Origin: Collinsella aerofaciens
Lineage (GTDB): Bacteria > Actinomycetota > Coriobacteriia > Coriobacteriales > Coriobacteriaceae
Direction: 5' to 3'
DNA: 63,359 bases
NCBI RefSeq assembly: GCF_018785245.1
Contig: NZ_WQPL01000001.1
Coordinates: 1-63,359 of the forward strand
This document shows, piece by piece, positions 23,529 through 31,995 of this stretch. Positions within the stretch are counted from its first letter, which is position 1. The number at the start of each line of letters is the position of its first letter. The translations under genes and the position numbers were made by a program. The notes below the pieces were generated by a model. It ran no database searches. It saw nothing but the letters and a program-made list of their open reading frames with translations, and was not told the origin of the DNA.

Positions 23529-23930
23529 TTACAGGCGGTCCTTGTTCTCGGCCTTAACGGCGTGTGCCTGCTGAACAAAGAACAGGTCGTACACTACGAT
23601 GACAAAGGCGACGATATTGACGGAGCTGCCGCCGAGCGCGGGAAGCGTGAGCACGGCCTGCACAATCGTGGCGATTGCGGCAACGATGCCGAGCTTAAAC
23701 GCGCCATCCACCTGCGAAGGCTTGTTGGCGCCCTTGATACCGGCGACGCCTGCGGCAAGGTCGACGAGGCCCTTAACAATCACCACAACAGCGGCGAGCG
23801 TGGCGTTCGATCCGTAAGCGGATCCAAAATTGCCGGTAACAATGCCGGCAATTCCGATGACGAGGCTGGCGATGCCCAAAACAAAGTAGACGAGGGCAAG
23901 GATTTTGAGAGTCTTACGAGCGGAGCTCAT
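23529..23930 (-). CDS. Small four-TM membrane protein, function unknown
   Basis: A 133-residue hydrophobic protein with four TM segments: LKILALVYFVLGIASLVIGIAGIV, LAAVVVIVKGLVDLAAGVAGI, GIVAAIATIVQAVLTL, and VNIVAFVIVVYDLFFVQQ. I do not recognise a named family. The layout resembles small unknown actinobacterial membrane proteins with paired glycine-rich helices. AAAGGACCAGCC precedes the ATG at 23930. A minus-strand TACAAT (23998-24003) is a candidate -10, with a short inverted repeat ATGTGCT/AGCACAT at 23973-23999 between it and the gene. Confidence 0.65.
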   Translation of the reverse strand: MSSARKTLKILALVYFVLGIASLVIGIAGIVTGNFGSAYGSNATLAAVVVIVKGLVDLAAGVAGIKGANKPSQVDGAFKLGIVAAIATIVQAVLTLPALGGSSVNIVAFVIVVYDLFFVQQAHAVKAENKDRL

Positions 23931-24157
23931 GGCTGGTCCTTTCGATACGAGTACGCCAACCTGGCGCACCTCATGTGCTGCACATATTGTGAAGCACATT
24001 GTAGTTCAACGGGGCGATGCATGCGCTTGAAAGCGTCTCTTGCCTGTACGGTCCAACCTTTCAAAAAGGAAAGCTGGACGTAAGCCAAATCGATGGCAGC
24101 TCATGTGCGGCGCTGAGATGATGGGGCCATGGTAAGAGCTGGACCGAAGGAGGAGCC

Positions 24158-24301
24158 ATGATGTACGGAGCAGGGCAAGTGCGTGAGCCGCGGTCGTTGG
24201 GAAGGCGCATGAGTGATTCCGTGATCGCTGCCGTGTGCACGGGATTGATGGCGGTGCTTTGCATTGGGATGCTGTGGGCCATGTCGCATGTGGGACAATA
24301 G
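24158..24301 (+). CDS. Short single-TM protein (47 aa), unknown
   Basis: A short frame with a very strong ribosome binding site (GAAGGAGGAGCC) directly before two ATG codons. The product has a charged N-terminal part (REPRSLGRRMSD) and one hydrophobic helix (SVIAAVCTGLMAVLCIGMLW). It ends 63 bases before rsmJ, and the two may be co-transcribed. It has no recognised homologue that I can name. The ribosome binding site and TM helix support it as real, but it is short enough to be chance. Confidence 0.5.
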   Translation: MMYGAGQVREPRSLGRRMSDSVIAAVCTGLMAVLCIGMLWAMSHVGQ

Positions 24302-24364
24302 CGGACGGTGGGGTGCCGACACAAACGGCGCTCACGTATTCGTTTTGCTTGCTAAGGAGTACTC

Positions 24365-25069
24365 ATGGGCGTAGTCGATCCCTTTTCTGTTGCTCGGGCC
24401 GCGGGGCTTGAGCTGACCGGGAAGTCCGAGGGACTCACGCTCACCGACGGCACGATGGAGCTGCGCGCCGATTTCACCCGCATGCATCCGCGGCTCAAGC
24501 AGGGCCGTTTGCAGCAAGAGCTGCTGGTAAAGGCTGCGCGCACAAAAGGTATCGAGCGCCCATGGGCGATTGATGCCACGGCAGGCTTTGGCGAGGATTC
24601 GCTGCTGTTGGCGGCCGCGGGCTTTACCGTCGATCTGTATGAGCAGGATTGCGTGATCGCGGCACTCCTCAAGGATGCTTTGGATCGCGCGGCAGATGAT
24701 CCGGCGCTTGCGACAGCCGTGGCGCGCATGCGCTTACATGCGGGCGAGGACAGTATTACCGGCCTTCGCCATACAGCTGAGCTGATCGGGCAGGGCGAGC
24801 TCGCGGCTCCCGACGTGGTGTATCTGGACCCCATGTTTCCCGAGCGTACTAAAAGTGCGGCGGTCAAAAAGAAGTTCCAGCTCCTACATCATCTGGAACA
24901 GCCGTGCGCCGATGAGGAGACGCTGGTCGAAGCTGCGCTTGCGGTGCATCCGCGCAAGGTCGTTATCAAGCGGCCGGTGAAGGGGCCGCTGCTTGCCGGC
25001 GTTAAGCCGAGCTATCAACTTGCGGGCAAGGCAGTTCGTTACGATGTTTTAGTGCCGCCGCGCCCGTAG
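24365..25069 (+). CDS. rsmJ: 16S rRNA (guanine(1516)-N2)-methyltransferase RsmJ
   Basis: A 234-residue SAM methyltransferase that methylates N2 of G1516 in 16S rRNA. Family marks are MELRADFTRMHPRLKQGRLQ, the SAM motif AIDATAGFGEDSLLLAAAG, and the catalytic YLDPMFPERTKSAAVKKKFQ with the DPMFP loop. The C-terminal KVVIKRPVKGP is also typical. Length is close to E. coli YhiQ (250). AAGGAGTACTC precedes the ATG. RsmJ is better known from gammaproteobacteria, but the match is strong. Confidence 0.88.
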   Translation: MGVVDPFSVARAAGLELTGKSEGLTLTDGTMELRADFTRMHPRLKQGRLQQELLVKAARTKGIERPWAIDATAGFGEDSLLLAAAGFTVDLYEQDCVIAALLKDALDRAADDPALATAVARMRLHAGEDSITGLRHTAELIGQGELAAPDVVYLDPMFPERTKSAAVKKKFQLLHHLEQPCADEETLVEAALAVHPRKVVIKRPVKGPLLAGVKPSYQLAGKAVRYDVLVPPRP

Positions 25070-25117
25070 CTTGCGTGCGATGGCTGGCACTCCGTCAGTG
25101 CCGTACCGATGCGGCGC

Positions 25118-25414
25118 CTATTTCCAAGGGTGCGACGTCAGGTGCCAGCCGCCGCAGTATTCGCATTTGTAGCAGGCCAAACCACGCCGCCCATGGTTTT
25201 CGCAGTCGGCCATGACTGCCTCGGCCTCGGCACGCGTGTCGTAACGGTTTTTGCGTTCGCACGACTTGTAGCGCCAGGCTTCATCGCGCTCGGCGTCCAG
25301 GGCGTCGCGGCGCTCATCCTCGCGCGCAAACAGGTCGCTCATATCGCCGCCGGTAGCAGCGCCCAAAAACTCGCTTTTGGCCTTTGACCAGGCGGCTCGC
25401 TTTTTGCTCCCCAT
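25118..25414 (-). CDS. Small Cys-rich protein, unknown
   Basis: A 98-residue protein. The N-terminal half is charged (MGSKKRAAWSKAKSEF, REDERRDALDAERDEAW). The C-terminal half has Cys and His placed like a zinc finger: CERKNRY, CENHG, CYKCEYCGGWHLT. I do not recognise a named family. A metal-binding or nucleic-acid-binding role is a guess. The start at 25414 is chosen for homogeneous composition; a TTG start at 25435 is possible. It is divergent from the GNAT gene, and the shared region carries GGTATCA/TGATACC inverted repeats (25441-25468). Confidence 0.6.
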   Translation of the reverse strand: MGSKKRAAWSKAKSEFLGAATGGDMSDLFAREDERRDALDAERDEAWRYKSCERKNRYDTRAEAEAVMADCENHGRRGLACYKCEYCGGWHLTSHPWK

Positions 25415-25488
25415 CTGCTTCGCGCCCCTCTTCAAACGCTGGTATCATTGCTCAATCAAAGTGATACCAATAAACGTGAGGTCGCCGC

Positions 25489-25980
25489 GTGATGATCAGA
25501 AAAACCCTCGATACCGACATTCCCGCCGTCATGGCTATCTATGACGCGGCCCGCGCCTTTATGCGCGCACATGGCAACGCCACGCAGTGGCCCGAGGGCA
25601 CGCCTTCGGCCGAGCAACTGGCTGCCGATATTGCCGCTGGTGGCAGTTACGTGTGCGAAGTCGACGGCCGCGTGGTGGCGACGTTTGCATTTTTACAGGG
25701 CCCGGACGAGTGCTATGACGTAATTGAGGACGGTCAATGGCGTAGCGACACTCCGTACGCCGTGCTGCACCGTGTGGCATCCGACGGCACCGTGCACGGT
25801 ATCGCGGCTGCGATGTTTGCCTTTGCCAAGGAGCGTGCCGATCACCTGCGCATCGACACGCATCAGGACAACCTGCCCATGCAGGGCGCGAGCCTCAAGG
25901 CGGGGTTTGAGCGCGCCGGCATCGTGTATGTGTCCGACGGTACACCGCGTGTTGCGTTTGACTGGCTGCGCGAGGCATAA
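25489..25980 (+). CDS. GNAT-family acetyltransferase
   Basis: A 163-residue N-acetyltransferase fold. It starts MIRKTLDTDIPAVMAIYDAARAFM. The YVCEVDGRVVATFAFL strands fit the motif D/A region, and VLHRVASDGTVHGIAAAMFAFAKERADHLRIDT fits the acetyl-CoA-binding loop, though the classical RxxGxG/A is changed to DGTVHGIA. The tail has MQGASLKAGFERAGIVYV. The start is GTG at 25489 or the adjacent ATG; GAGG lies upstream. The substrate is unknown. It is a single gene, divergent from the Cys-rich protein. Confidence 0.82.
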   Translation: MMIRKTLDTDIPAVMAIYDAARAFMRAHGNATQWPEGTPSAEQLAADIAAGGSYVCEVDGRVVATFAFLQGPDECYDVIEDGQWRSDTPYAVLHRVASDGTVHGIAAAMFAFAKERADHLRIDTHQDNLPMQGASLKAGFERAGIVYVSDGTPRVAFDWLREA

Positions 25981-26008
25981 GAGCGGGGACGCGTATCAAC
26001 AATTTGCA

Positions 26009-26046
26009 CGAACGAAAATGGCCCCGGGTGGGGACATTTTCGTTCG
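26009..26046. repeat. GGGAC-core palindrome (CGAACGAAAATG arms)
   Basis: A perfect 12-bp stem CGAACGAAAATG/CATTTTCGTTCG has the loop GCCCCGGGTGGGGA. The GGGGAC core is shared with the other dispersed palindromes. It lies in the 253-bp gap between the GNAT gene and the TetM-like gene; nothing else was found there. Confidence 0.65.
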
Positions 26047-26233
26047 CTGGCTGTTTTGCAAGCCGGCTTTCGCAAGGCGCGAACCTACGAAAATCGCCGC
26101 GCGGCAACGCAGGGCGATGAGCTCGGTCGGGGGATAGGGCCCGCTTCGCCCGCCGGCCCGTAAATTGTATCATCCAGTGTGGAATGAGGACGCCCGTTGC
26201 CGCGTGCGATGGGCTTGCAATAAGAGGAGAGCC

Positions 26234-28237
26234 ATGTCGAAGCAAGCGGTCGTTGGAATCTTGGCGCATGTCGATGCCGGCAAGACCACGTTGGCCGAGG
26301 CCATGCTATTCAACGCGGGCCGCATTCGCAAGCGCGGCCGCGTGGACGATGGCGATTCGCATCTGGATACGAACGAGATTGAGCGCGAGCGCGGTATTAC
26401 GATCTTCTCGTCGCAGGCTGTGCTCGACCATGGCGATACCCACGTCATGCTCGTGGATGCACCAGGGCATGTCGATTTTTCAGCCGAGGCGGAGCGCACG
26501 CTGCGCGCACTCGACTACGCGATTTTGGTTGTGGGCGCCAACGACGGCGTGCAGGGGCATGCCGAAACCCTGTGGCGCCTGCTTGCGCGCTATGAGATCC
26601 CGACGTTCATCTATATCAACAAGATCGATTTGGAGAATCCCGGCCGCGATGTTTTGCTGGCACAACTTGGGCAACGTCTTTCCGAGGGCTGCCTGGACGC
26701 CAACGAACTGCTGGCGGGCGGCGCCGTTCAGGAGGACGCCGCTGCGTTAGACGAGGCGGCGCTCGACGAGTTTCTTGAGGCGGGTGAGCTTTCCGTCGCA
26801 ACGCTGTCGCGCATGGTCGCCGAGCGCAAGCTCTTTCCCTGCTTTGCCGGCTCGGCGCTCAAGGACCAAGGCGTGGACGAGCTACTCGACGGTATGTGCA
26901 CTCTGATGTACGAGCGAACATGGCCCCAGGAGTTCGCCGCGCGTGTCTACCGCGTGAGTCGTGGAGACCGTGGCGAGCGTCTTGCCTGGGTCAAGGTGAC
27001 GGGCGGTGTGCTGCGTGCAAAGCAAGTTGTCGAGGGATGCTCTGGCGCCTCCACTTGGGAGCAAAAGATCGATCAGGTACGCATCTATAACGGCGAAAAG
27101 TATGAGCTTGCCCAGGAAGTTGCCGCTGGCGGTATTTGTGCCGTGACGGGTCTTGCGCACGTTCGCCCGGGGGACGTCCTGGGCGCAGAGCCCGCGGGCG
27201 ATGCGCCCGTCATTGCGCCGGTCCTCACCTATACGGTGCTTCCAGGCGAACACGATGTCCATACGGTGTTCAAAGCACTGACTGAGTTGGCGGACGAAGA
27301 TCCTATGCTCGGCGTAAGCTGGAATACTCATCTGGAGCAGATTCACCTGCAGCTGATGGGCGCCGTGCAACTCGAGGTCGTGCAGCGGGTGTTGGCAGAT
27401 CGTTTTGGCCTTTCGATTGCGTTTGAGCCCGGCGGCATTCTCTATAAGGAGACTATTTCGCAGCCGGTCGAGGGCGTGGGCCACTTTGAGCCGCTGCGCC
27501 ACTATGCCGAGGTACATCTGCGTTTGGAGCCGTTACCGGCGGGCTCGGGCGTGCAATTTGGCACCGTGACCTCGACTGACGAGCTCGACTTGAACTGGCA
27601 GCGTCTGGCGCTCACCAACGCCATGGAGCGCGATCACCTGGGCGTGCTGACTGGCTCGCCCGTCACCGATGTGCGCATTACGCTCACGGGCGGCCGTGCG
27701 CATGCCAAACACACCGAGGGCGGCGATTTTCGCCAGGCCACGTACCGCGCGATTCGCCAGGGGTTCATGCAGGCGCGTGAGGCGGGCGCGGCGGTGCTGT
27801 TGGAGCCGTGGTACCACTTTGAGCTCGAGGTGCCGGGGGAGTGTGTGGGCCGGGCGCTTTCGGATGTTACGCGTATGGGTGCCGAGTACGAGCCGCCGAC
27901 GATGGCGGGAGACCGCGCCAAGCTCATGGGCCGCGTGCCGGCATCCGAAGTGCAGGATTACGCGCTGGAGGTGGCTGCCTATACGAGTGGCCGCGGGCAT
28001 CTGTACCTGGAGTTTGCCGGCCACGCGCCCTGTCATGATGCTGAGCGCGTCATCGAGACGGCCGCCTATAAGCCCGAGGCCGATCTGCCCAATACGCCCG
28101 ACTCGGTCTTCTGCTCTCATGGCGCCGGCTACACCGTCAAGTGGCACGACGTCCCCGCCACGGCGCACGTAAAGGTCGATCCCGCCACCTTTCGCCCCTG
28201 GCGAGCAGCAGACGCCGAGTTTTTCGGCCACATGTGA
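26234..28237 (+). CDS. TetM-like translation-factor GTPase
   Basis: A 667-residue EF-G-like GTPase of the ribosomal-protection branch. G1 is GILAHVDAGKTTL, G2 ERGITIFSS, G3 DAPGHVDF, and G4 NKIDL. The later EF-G-like domains are present: QLMGAVQLEVVQRVLADRFG in domain III, and VTDVRITLTGGRAHAKHTEGGDF in domain IV, the region that displaces tetracycline in TetM. Length is near TetM (639). The ribosome binding site AGAGGAGAGCC supports the ATG at 26234. It lies in ordinary chromosomal context with host-like base composition, so it may be an intrinsic housekeeping relative rather than an acquired resistance gene. Confidence 0.85.
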   Translation: MSKQAVVGILAHVDAGKTTLAEAMLFNAGRIRKRGRVDDGDSHLDTNEIERERGITIFSSQAVLDHGDTHVMLVDAPGHVDFSAEAERTLRALDYAILVVGANDGVQGHAETLWRLLARYEIPTFIYINKIDLENPGRDVLLAQLGQRLSEGCLDANELLAGGAVQEDAAALDEAALDEFLEAGELSVATLSRMVAERKLFPCFAGSALKDQGVDELLDGMCTLMYERTWPQEFAARVYRVSRGDRGERLAWVKVTGGVLRAKQVVEGCSGASTWEQKIDQVRIYNGEKYELAQEVAAGGICAVTGLAHVRPGDVLGAEPAGDAPVIAPVLTYTVLPGEHDVHTVFKALTELADEDPMLGVSWNTHLEQIHLQLMGAVQLEVVQRVLADRFGLSIAFEPGGILYKETISQPVEGVGHFEPLRHYAEVHLRLEPLPAGSGVQFGTVTSTDELDLNWQRLALTNAMERDHLGVLTGSPVTDVRITLTGGRAHAKHTEGGDFRQATYRAIRQGFMQAREAGAAVLLEPWYHFELEVPGECVGRALSDVTRMGAEYEPPTMAGDRAKLMGRVPASEVQDYALEVAAYTSGRGHLYLEFAGHAPCHDAERVIETAAYKPEADLPNTPDSVFCSHGAGYTVKWHDVPATAHVKVDPATFRPWRAADAEFFGHM

Positions 28238-28263
28238 CAAAGGGACAGTTCCTTTGTCACATG
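28231..28263. repeat. GGGAC-core palindrome (CATGTGACAAAGG arms)
   Basis: A near-perfect 15-bp stem, CATGTGACAAAGG... with ...CCTTTGTCACATG, has core GGGACAG. The TGA stop of the TetM-like gene (28235-28237) lies inside the left arm. A near-identical copy is at 33216-33246. Confidence 0.8.
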
Positions 28264-28266
28264 CTA

Positions 28267-28297
28267 TTGGTATAACTCGGTACAAGTTGGTATAACT
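28267..28297 (+). promoter_or_regulatory. Direct repeats upstream of the ATPase-UvrA2 pair
   Basis: TTGGTATAACT occurs twice, at 28267-28277 and 28287-28297, 20 bases apart (two helical turns). Each copy could be a -10 (TATAAC), and both lie 34-64 bases before the ATPase ATG. This looks like a promoter with a repeated protein-binding site. Confidence 0.5.
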
Positions 28298-28330
28298 ATT
28301 GCCAAGGTTTGCCAATCCGAGGAGGCCGAC

Positions 28331-29449
28331 ATGAATCCAAATCCCTTTAAGCCCACGGCTGGCAAGCGGCCTCCGATACTCATCGGTCGCGAGTCGGTCA
28401 TCGAAGATTTCGAGGAAGGGCTCGATAACGGCGCCGGAGCGCCGGGCAGGCTCATGCTCATTACGGGAAACCGCGGTTGCGGCAAGACGGTTCTCCTGCG
28501 GGAGCTGCAACGTCTAGCCAATGAGCGCGGATGGGCGGTTGTCTCCGATTCCGCTTCGCTTGGCTTATGCGACCGCTTGGCCGATGCACTTCGCTCGAAT
28601 AAACCCGTTGTGACGTCAATGGAACTCGGTCCATCATTCGGGCGCATGTCGGTCGAGGCGGCGCGTGCAAAGGGTGAAACGCTGCGCGGGCTGGTCAACG
28701 AGCGCCTTAAGAAGCTCGATCCAGGCAAAGGCATGCTGTTTGCGATTGACGAGGCGCAATCGGCGTCTATCGAGGAGCTGGCGGCCCTTGCCGTTCTCTA
28801 TCAGCAGGTGCTCGGAGACCAGGATGCCACGGGCTTGTCCGATAGCGACCAGCGCGGTCTTGCGCTGGTGTTTGCCGGCTTACCCAGTATGGTTGACGAT
28901 CTGCTCGAAGAGCCGAGCGTGACGTTTTTGCGGCGTGCCCAGCAGCGTACGCTGGGGGCGATTTCTTTGCCCAAGGTGCGCGATTCATATATCCAGACGG
29001 TCAAAAACGCTGGTCTTTACGTTGACGCGGGGACGGCGGATCTTGCGGCACACAAGAGCATGGGGCATCCCTATATGGTTCAGCTGGTGGGCTATTACAT
29101 GTGGCGGTCTGCTGTCCGGCGTGGCTCGCAAGTCATCGAAAGGCACGATGTCGAGGATGGCCATGCGGATGCCATCTCCGAGTTCTATGAAGCGGTCGAC
29201 GCGCCCCTGTATTACGGATTGCGCAGCCCACAGCGCCTCTTTATTGAAGCCATGACGGCTGACGAGGGCAAGCCGACGCGCATGGCGGATATCATTGAGC
29301 GTTGCGATCGTACCCAAAGCTGGGCGAGTAAATATCGCGCAAGCTTGATTCGCGAGCGCGTCATCGAGGCTGCCGGATACGGCCTCGTCCGGTTTACCGT
29401 GCCCATGCTGGGCGCGTACGTTCGCGATCGAGTTTTATGGCATGAGTAG
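28331..29449 (+). CDS. AAA-type ATPase (AAA_16/ORC-like) with winged-helix tail
   Basis: A 372-residue P-loop ATPase. The start NPFKPTAGKRPPILIGRESVIEDF is followed by Walker A GNRGCGKT and Walker B MLFAIDEAQ. The sensor region reads LVFAGLPSMVDDLL, then SVTFLRRAQQRTLG. The last 90 residues form a winged-helix-like domain (PTRMADIIERCDRTQSWASKYRASLIRE). It is clearly paralogous to the ATPase at 31996-33096 in the same places. It overlaps the UvrA2-like gene by 8 bases. The function is not established; DNA loading or regulation is a guess from the fold. Confidence 0.78.
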   Translation: MNPNPFKPTAGKRPPILIGRESVIEDFEEGLDNGAGAPGRLMLITGNRGCGKTVLLRELQRLANERGWAVVSDSASLGLCDRLADALRSNKPVVTSMELGPSFGRMSVEAARAKGETLRGLVNERLKKLDPGKGMLFAIDEAQSASIEELAALAVLYQQVLGDQDATGLSDSDQRGLALVFAGLPSMVDDLLEEPSVTFLRRAQQRTLGAISLPKVRDSYIQTVKNAGLYVDAGTADLAAHKSMGHPYMVQLVGYYMWRSAVRRGSQVIERHDVEDGHADAISEFYEAVDAPLYYGLRSPQRLFIEAMTADEGKPTRMADIIERCDRTQSWASKYRASLIRERVIEAAGYGLVRFTVPMLGAYVRDRVLWHE

Positions 29450-31955
29450 GGTGATAAAGGTGACGGAACAGAAGATGAGCCCGCAGGCTATCGAGGTACG
29501 CGGCGCGCGCGTCCATAACCTCAAAGACATCGATATCGATATTCCGCTGGGAAAGCTGGTGGGTATTGCCGGCGTATCGGGTTCGGGCAAGAGTTCGCTG
29601 GCACTGGGGGTTCTTTATGCCGAGGGTTCGCGCCGCTACTTGGAAGCGCTCAGCACCTATACTCGACGTCGCCTGACGCAGGTCGAACACGCCCAGGTGG
29701 ATGAGGTATTGCACGTACCGGCGGCGCTCGCATTGCATCAGCGCCCCAGCGTGCCGGGCGTGCGCTCGACCTTTGGTACCATGACCGAGCTCAACAACAG
29801 CCTGCGCCTGCTCTTTAGCCGTTGCGCCCATCACGTGTGTCCGCACTGCGGGGCGCGCGTGGAGCCGAGCCTTAACGTGGCTGCGGGCCTGTCGCTCACG
29901 TGCCCTGCATGCGGTCGCGAGTTCTACGCGCCGAGCGCCGAGGACCTTGCCTTTAACAGCGGCGGTGCCTGTCCCACCTGCGGCGGCACCGGTGTCATGC
30001 GTGAGGTGGACGAAGTGAGCCTGGTGCCCGATGAGTCAAAGACTATCAACGAGGGCGCGGTGCTTCCCTGGGGTACGCTCATGTGGGATCTGATGAAGCA
30101 AGTGGCTGGCGAGATGGGCGTGCGCACCGATGTGCCGTTTAACCAGCTCACGCCTGAAGAACGCGACATCGTGTTCCACGGCCCGGCGGTTAAGAAGCAC
30201 ATTCTCTACGTTCCCAAAAACGGCGAGGGTGCCACGCCGCTCGACTTCACCTATTACAACGCCGTCTATACCGTCGAGAATGCGCTCGCCAAGGTTAAGG
30301 ACGACAAGGGCCTCAAACGCGTTGCGCGCTTTTTGCGCGAGGGAGCATGCCGCGATTGCGGCGGCGCGCGTCTCTCCGAGGCTGCGCGCCAGCCCCAGGT
30401 GTGCGGTATCAATCTGGCGCAGGCCGCGGCCATGACGCTGGGCGAGGCGATTGAGTGGGTGCGCGGGGTGCCCGCATCCTTGCCGCCCGAGATGCGGCCC
30501 ATGGCGACGGATATCTGCGATTCGTTTTTGAGCGTGGCCCGTCGTCTGGTCGACCTGGGTCTCGATTACCTTTCACTCGACCGCGCTGGTGCCACGCTCT
30601 CCACGGGTGAGCGCCAGCGCGTTCAGCTCGCCCGCGTGGTGCGCAACCGATCGACGGGCGTGCTCTATGTGCTGGACGAGCCTTCGATTGGCTTACATCC
30701 CGCCAATGTCGACGGCTTGGTGGGCGTGATGCGCGATCTGGTGGATGACGGCAACACCGTGGTTGTTGTCGACCACGATACGCGCGTACTGGCGGATGCC
30801 GACTATCTGGTCGAGATGGGCCCCGTTGCCGGAGCAGGCGGCGGCAGTGTAATCGCCGCTGGTACGGTAGACGAGGTCGAGCAATCGCAGGGCAGCCGTA
30901 TCGCGCCGTTTTTGCGCGCCGAGCTCAAGCGCTTGCGTCCGCAGGTGACTGACGACGAAATGTTCGACCAGGGACATATCCGCATGGCAACCGATGCCAT
31001 CCATACCGTCAAGCTGCTCGAGGTTGATATCCCGCGCGGCCGCCTTGTCGCGGTAACGGGCGTTTCGGGTTCGGGTAAGACGACGCTCGTGCTCGAGACG
31101 CTCATTCCTGCACTTAAGGCGCAGGCAGCTGGCGAGCGCTTGCCGGGGCACGTGCGTTGGGTCGATGCCGAGGGCATTGGCCGCGCAAATCTGATTGACG
31201 CTACGCCCATCGGCGCCAACGTACGCTCGACGGTAGCGACCTATGCCGACATTCATGACGAGCTGCGCCGCGCCTTCGCCCGTACGCCCGAGGCTAAGGC
31301 AGCCGGCTACAAGGCGGGCGCCTTTAGCTACAACACCGGCGCCTTGCGCTGCCCTACGTGTGACGGCACGGGCTCGATATCGCTCGACGTGCAGTTTTTG
31401 CCCGACGTCGAGATCATCTGCCCGGCATGCCGTGGTTCGCGCTACGCCGAGGCCGCCTCGCATATCCATCGCGAGGGCAAGGACGGGAGCTTGCTTACGT
31501 TGCCGCAGCTCATGGACATGAGTGTGGACGAGGCCCTCGACGCCACGGTGGGACTCAAGAAAGTCCAGGCGCGCTTGCAGACCTTGCATGACCTAGGCTT
31601 GGGCTATCTCACGCTCGGTGAGCCCACGCCGGCGCTCTCGGGCGGCGAGGCACAACGCCTTAAGCTCGCGAGCGAGATGGGCCGCGTGCAGGACGATGCC
31701 GTGTTCGTATTCGACGAGCCCACGATCGGACTGCATCCGCTCGATGTTCAGGTGTTGCTGAGTGTGTTCGACGGCCTTGTTTCCAAGGGCGCCACGGTTA
31801 TCGTGATCGAACACGATCTCGACCTTATCCGTAACGCCGATTATGTGATCGACATGGGCCCGGGCGGTGGCGACGCCGGCGGGCAAATCGTCTGCGCCGG
31901 CACGCCGGCGGATATCGCTGCCTGTCCCAAGAGCGTTACTGGCCGTTACCTATAG
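29442..31955 (+). CDS. UvrA2-like ABC ATPase (excinuclease subunit A homologue)
   Basis: An 837-residue UvrA-type protein with two ABC ATPase halves. Walker A motifs are GVSGSGKSSLA and GVSGSGKTTLV. Zinc modules appear as CPHCG...CPACG, CPTCGGTG and CPTCDGTG...CPACRG. The signatures are LSTGERQRVQLARVV (non-canonical Thr) in half 1 and LSGGEAQRLKLASEMG in half 2, each with a Walker B DEPSIGLHP or DEPTIGLHP. About 100 residues shorter than true UvrA, it probably lacks most of the UvrB-binding part, as UvrA2/DrrC proteins do. It may bind damaged or drug-bound DNA. Translation is coupled to the ATPase gene before it; the start could be 29442 or 29475. Confidence 0.85.
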   Translation: MSRVIKVTEQKMSPQAIEVRGARVHNLKDIDIDIPLGKLVGIAGVSGSGKSSLALGVLYAEGSRRYLEALSTYTRRRLTQVEHAQVDEVLHVPAALALHQRPSVPGVRSTFGTMTELNNSLRLLFSRCAHHVCPHCGARVEPSLNVAAGLSLTCPACGREFYAPSAEDLAFNSGGACPTCGGTGVMREVDEVSLVPDESKTINEGAVLPWGTLMWDLMKQVAGEMGVRTDVPFNQLTPEERDIVFHGPAVKKHILYVPKNGEGATPLDFTYYNAVYTVENALAKVKDDKGLKRVARFLREGACRDCGGARLSEAARQPQVCGINLAQAAAMTLGEAIEWVRGVPASLPPEMRPMATDICDSFLSVARRLVDLGLDYLSLDRAGATLSTGERQRVQLARVVRNRSTGVLYVLDEPSIGLHPANVDGLVGVMRDLVDDGNTVVVVDHDTRVLADADYLVEMGPVAGAGGGSVIAAGTVDEVEQSQGSRIAPFLRAELKRLRPQVTDDEMFDQGHIRMATDAIHTVKLLEVDIPRGRLVAVTGVSGSGKTTLVLETLIPALKAQAAGERLPGHVRWVDAEGIGRANLIDATPIGANVRSTVATYADIHDELRRAFARTPEAKAAGYKAGAFSYNTGALRCPTCDGTGSISLDVQFLPDVEIICPACRGSRYAEAASHIHREGKDGSLLTLPQLMDMSVDEALDATVGLKKVQARLQTLHDLGLGYLTLGEPTPALSGGEAQRLKLASEMGRVQDDAVFVFDEPTIGLHPLDVQVLLSVFDGLVSKGATVIVIEHDLDLIRNADYVIDMGPGGGDAGGQIVCAGTPADIAACPKSVTGRYL

Positions 31956-31956
31956 A

Positions 31957-31991
31957 CAATGAGGCAAAGGGACAGTCCCTTTGCCTCATTG
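31957..31991. repeat. Perfect GGGACAGTCCC palindrome (16-bp arms)
   Basis: Sixteen-base perfect arms (CAATGAGGCAAAGGGA with its complement) flank a CAG loop. It begins 2 bases after the UvrA2-like stop and ends 5 bases before the stop of the convergent ATPase. It is the best-preserved copy of the dispersed family and very likely also terminates both transcripts. Confidence 0.85.
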
Positions 31992-31995
31992 ATGC

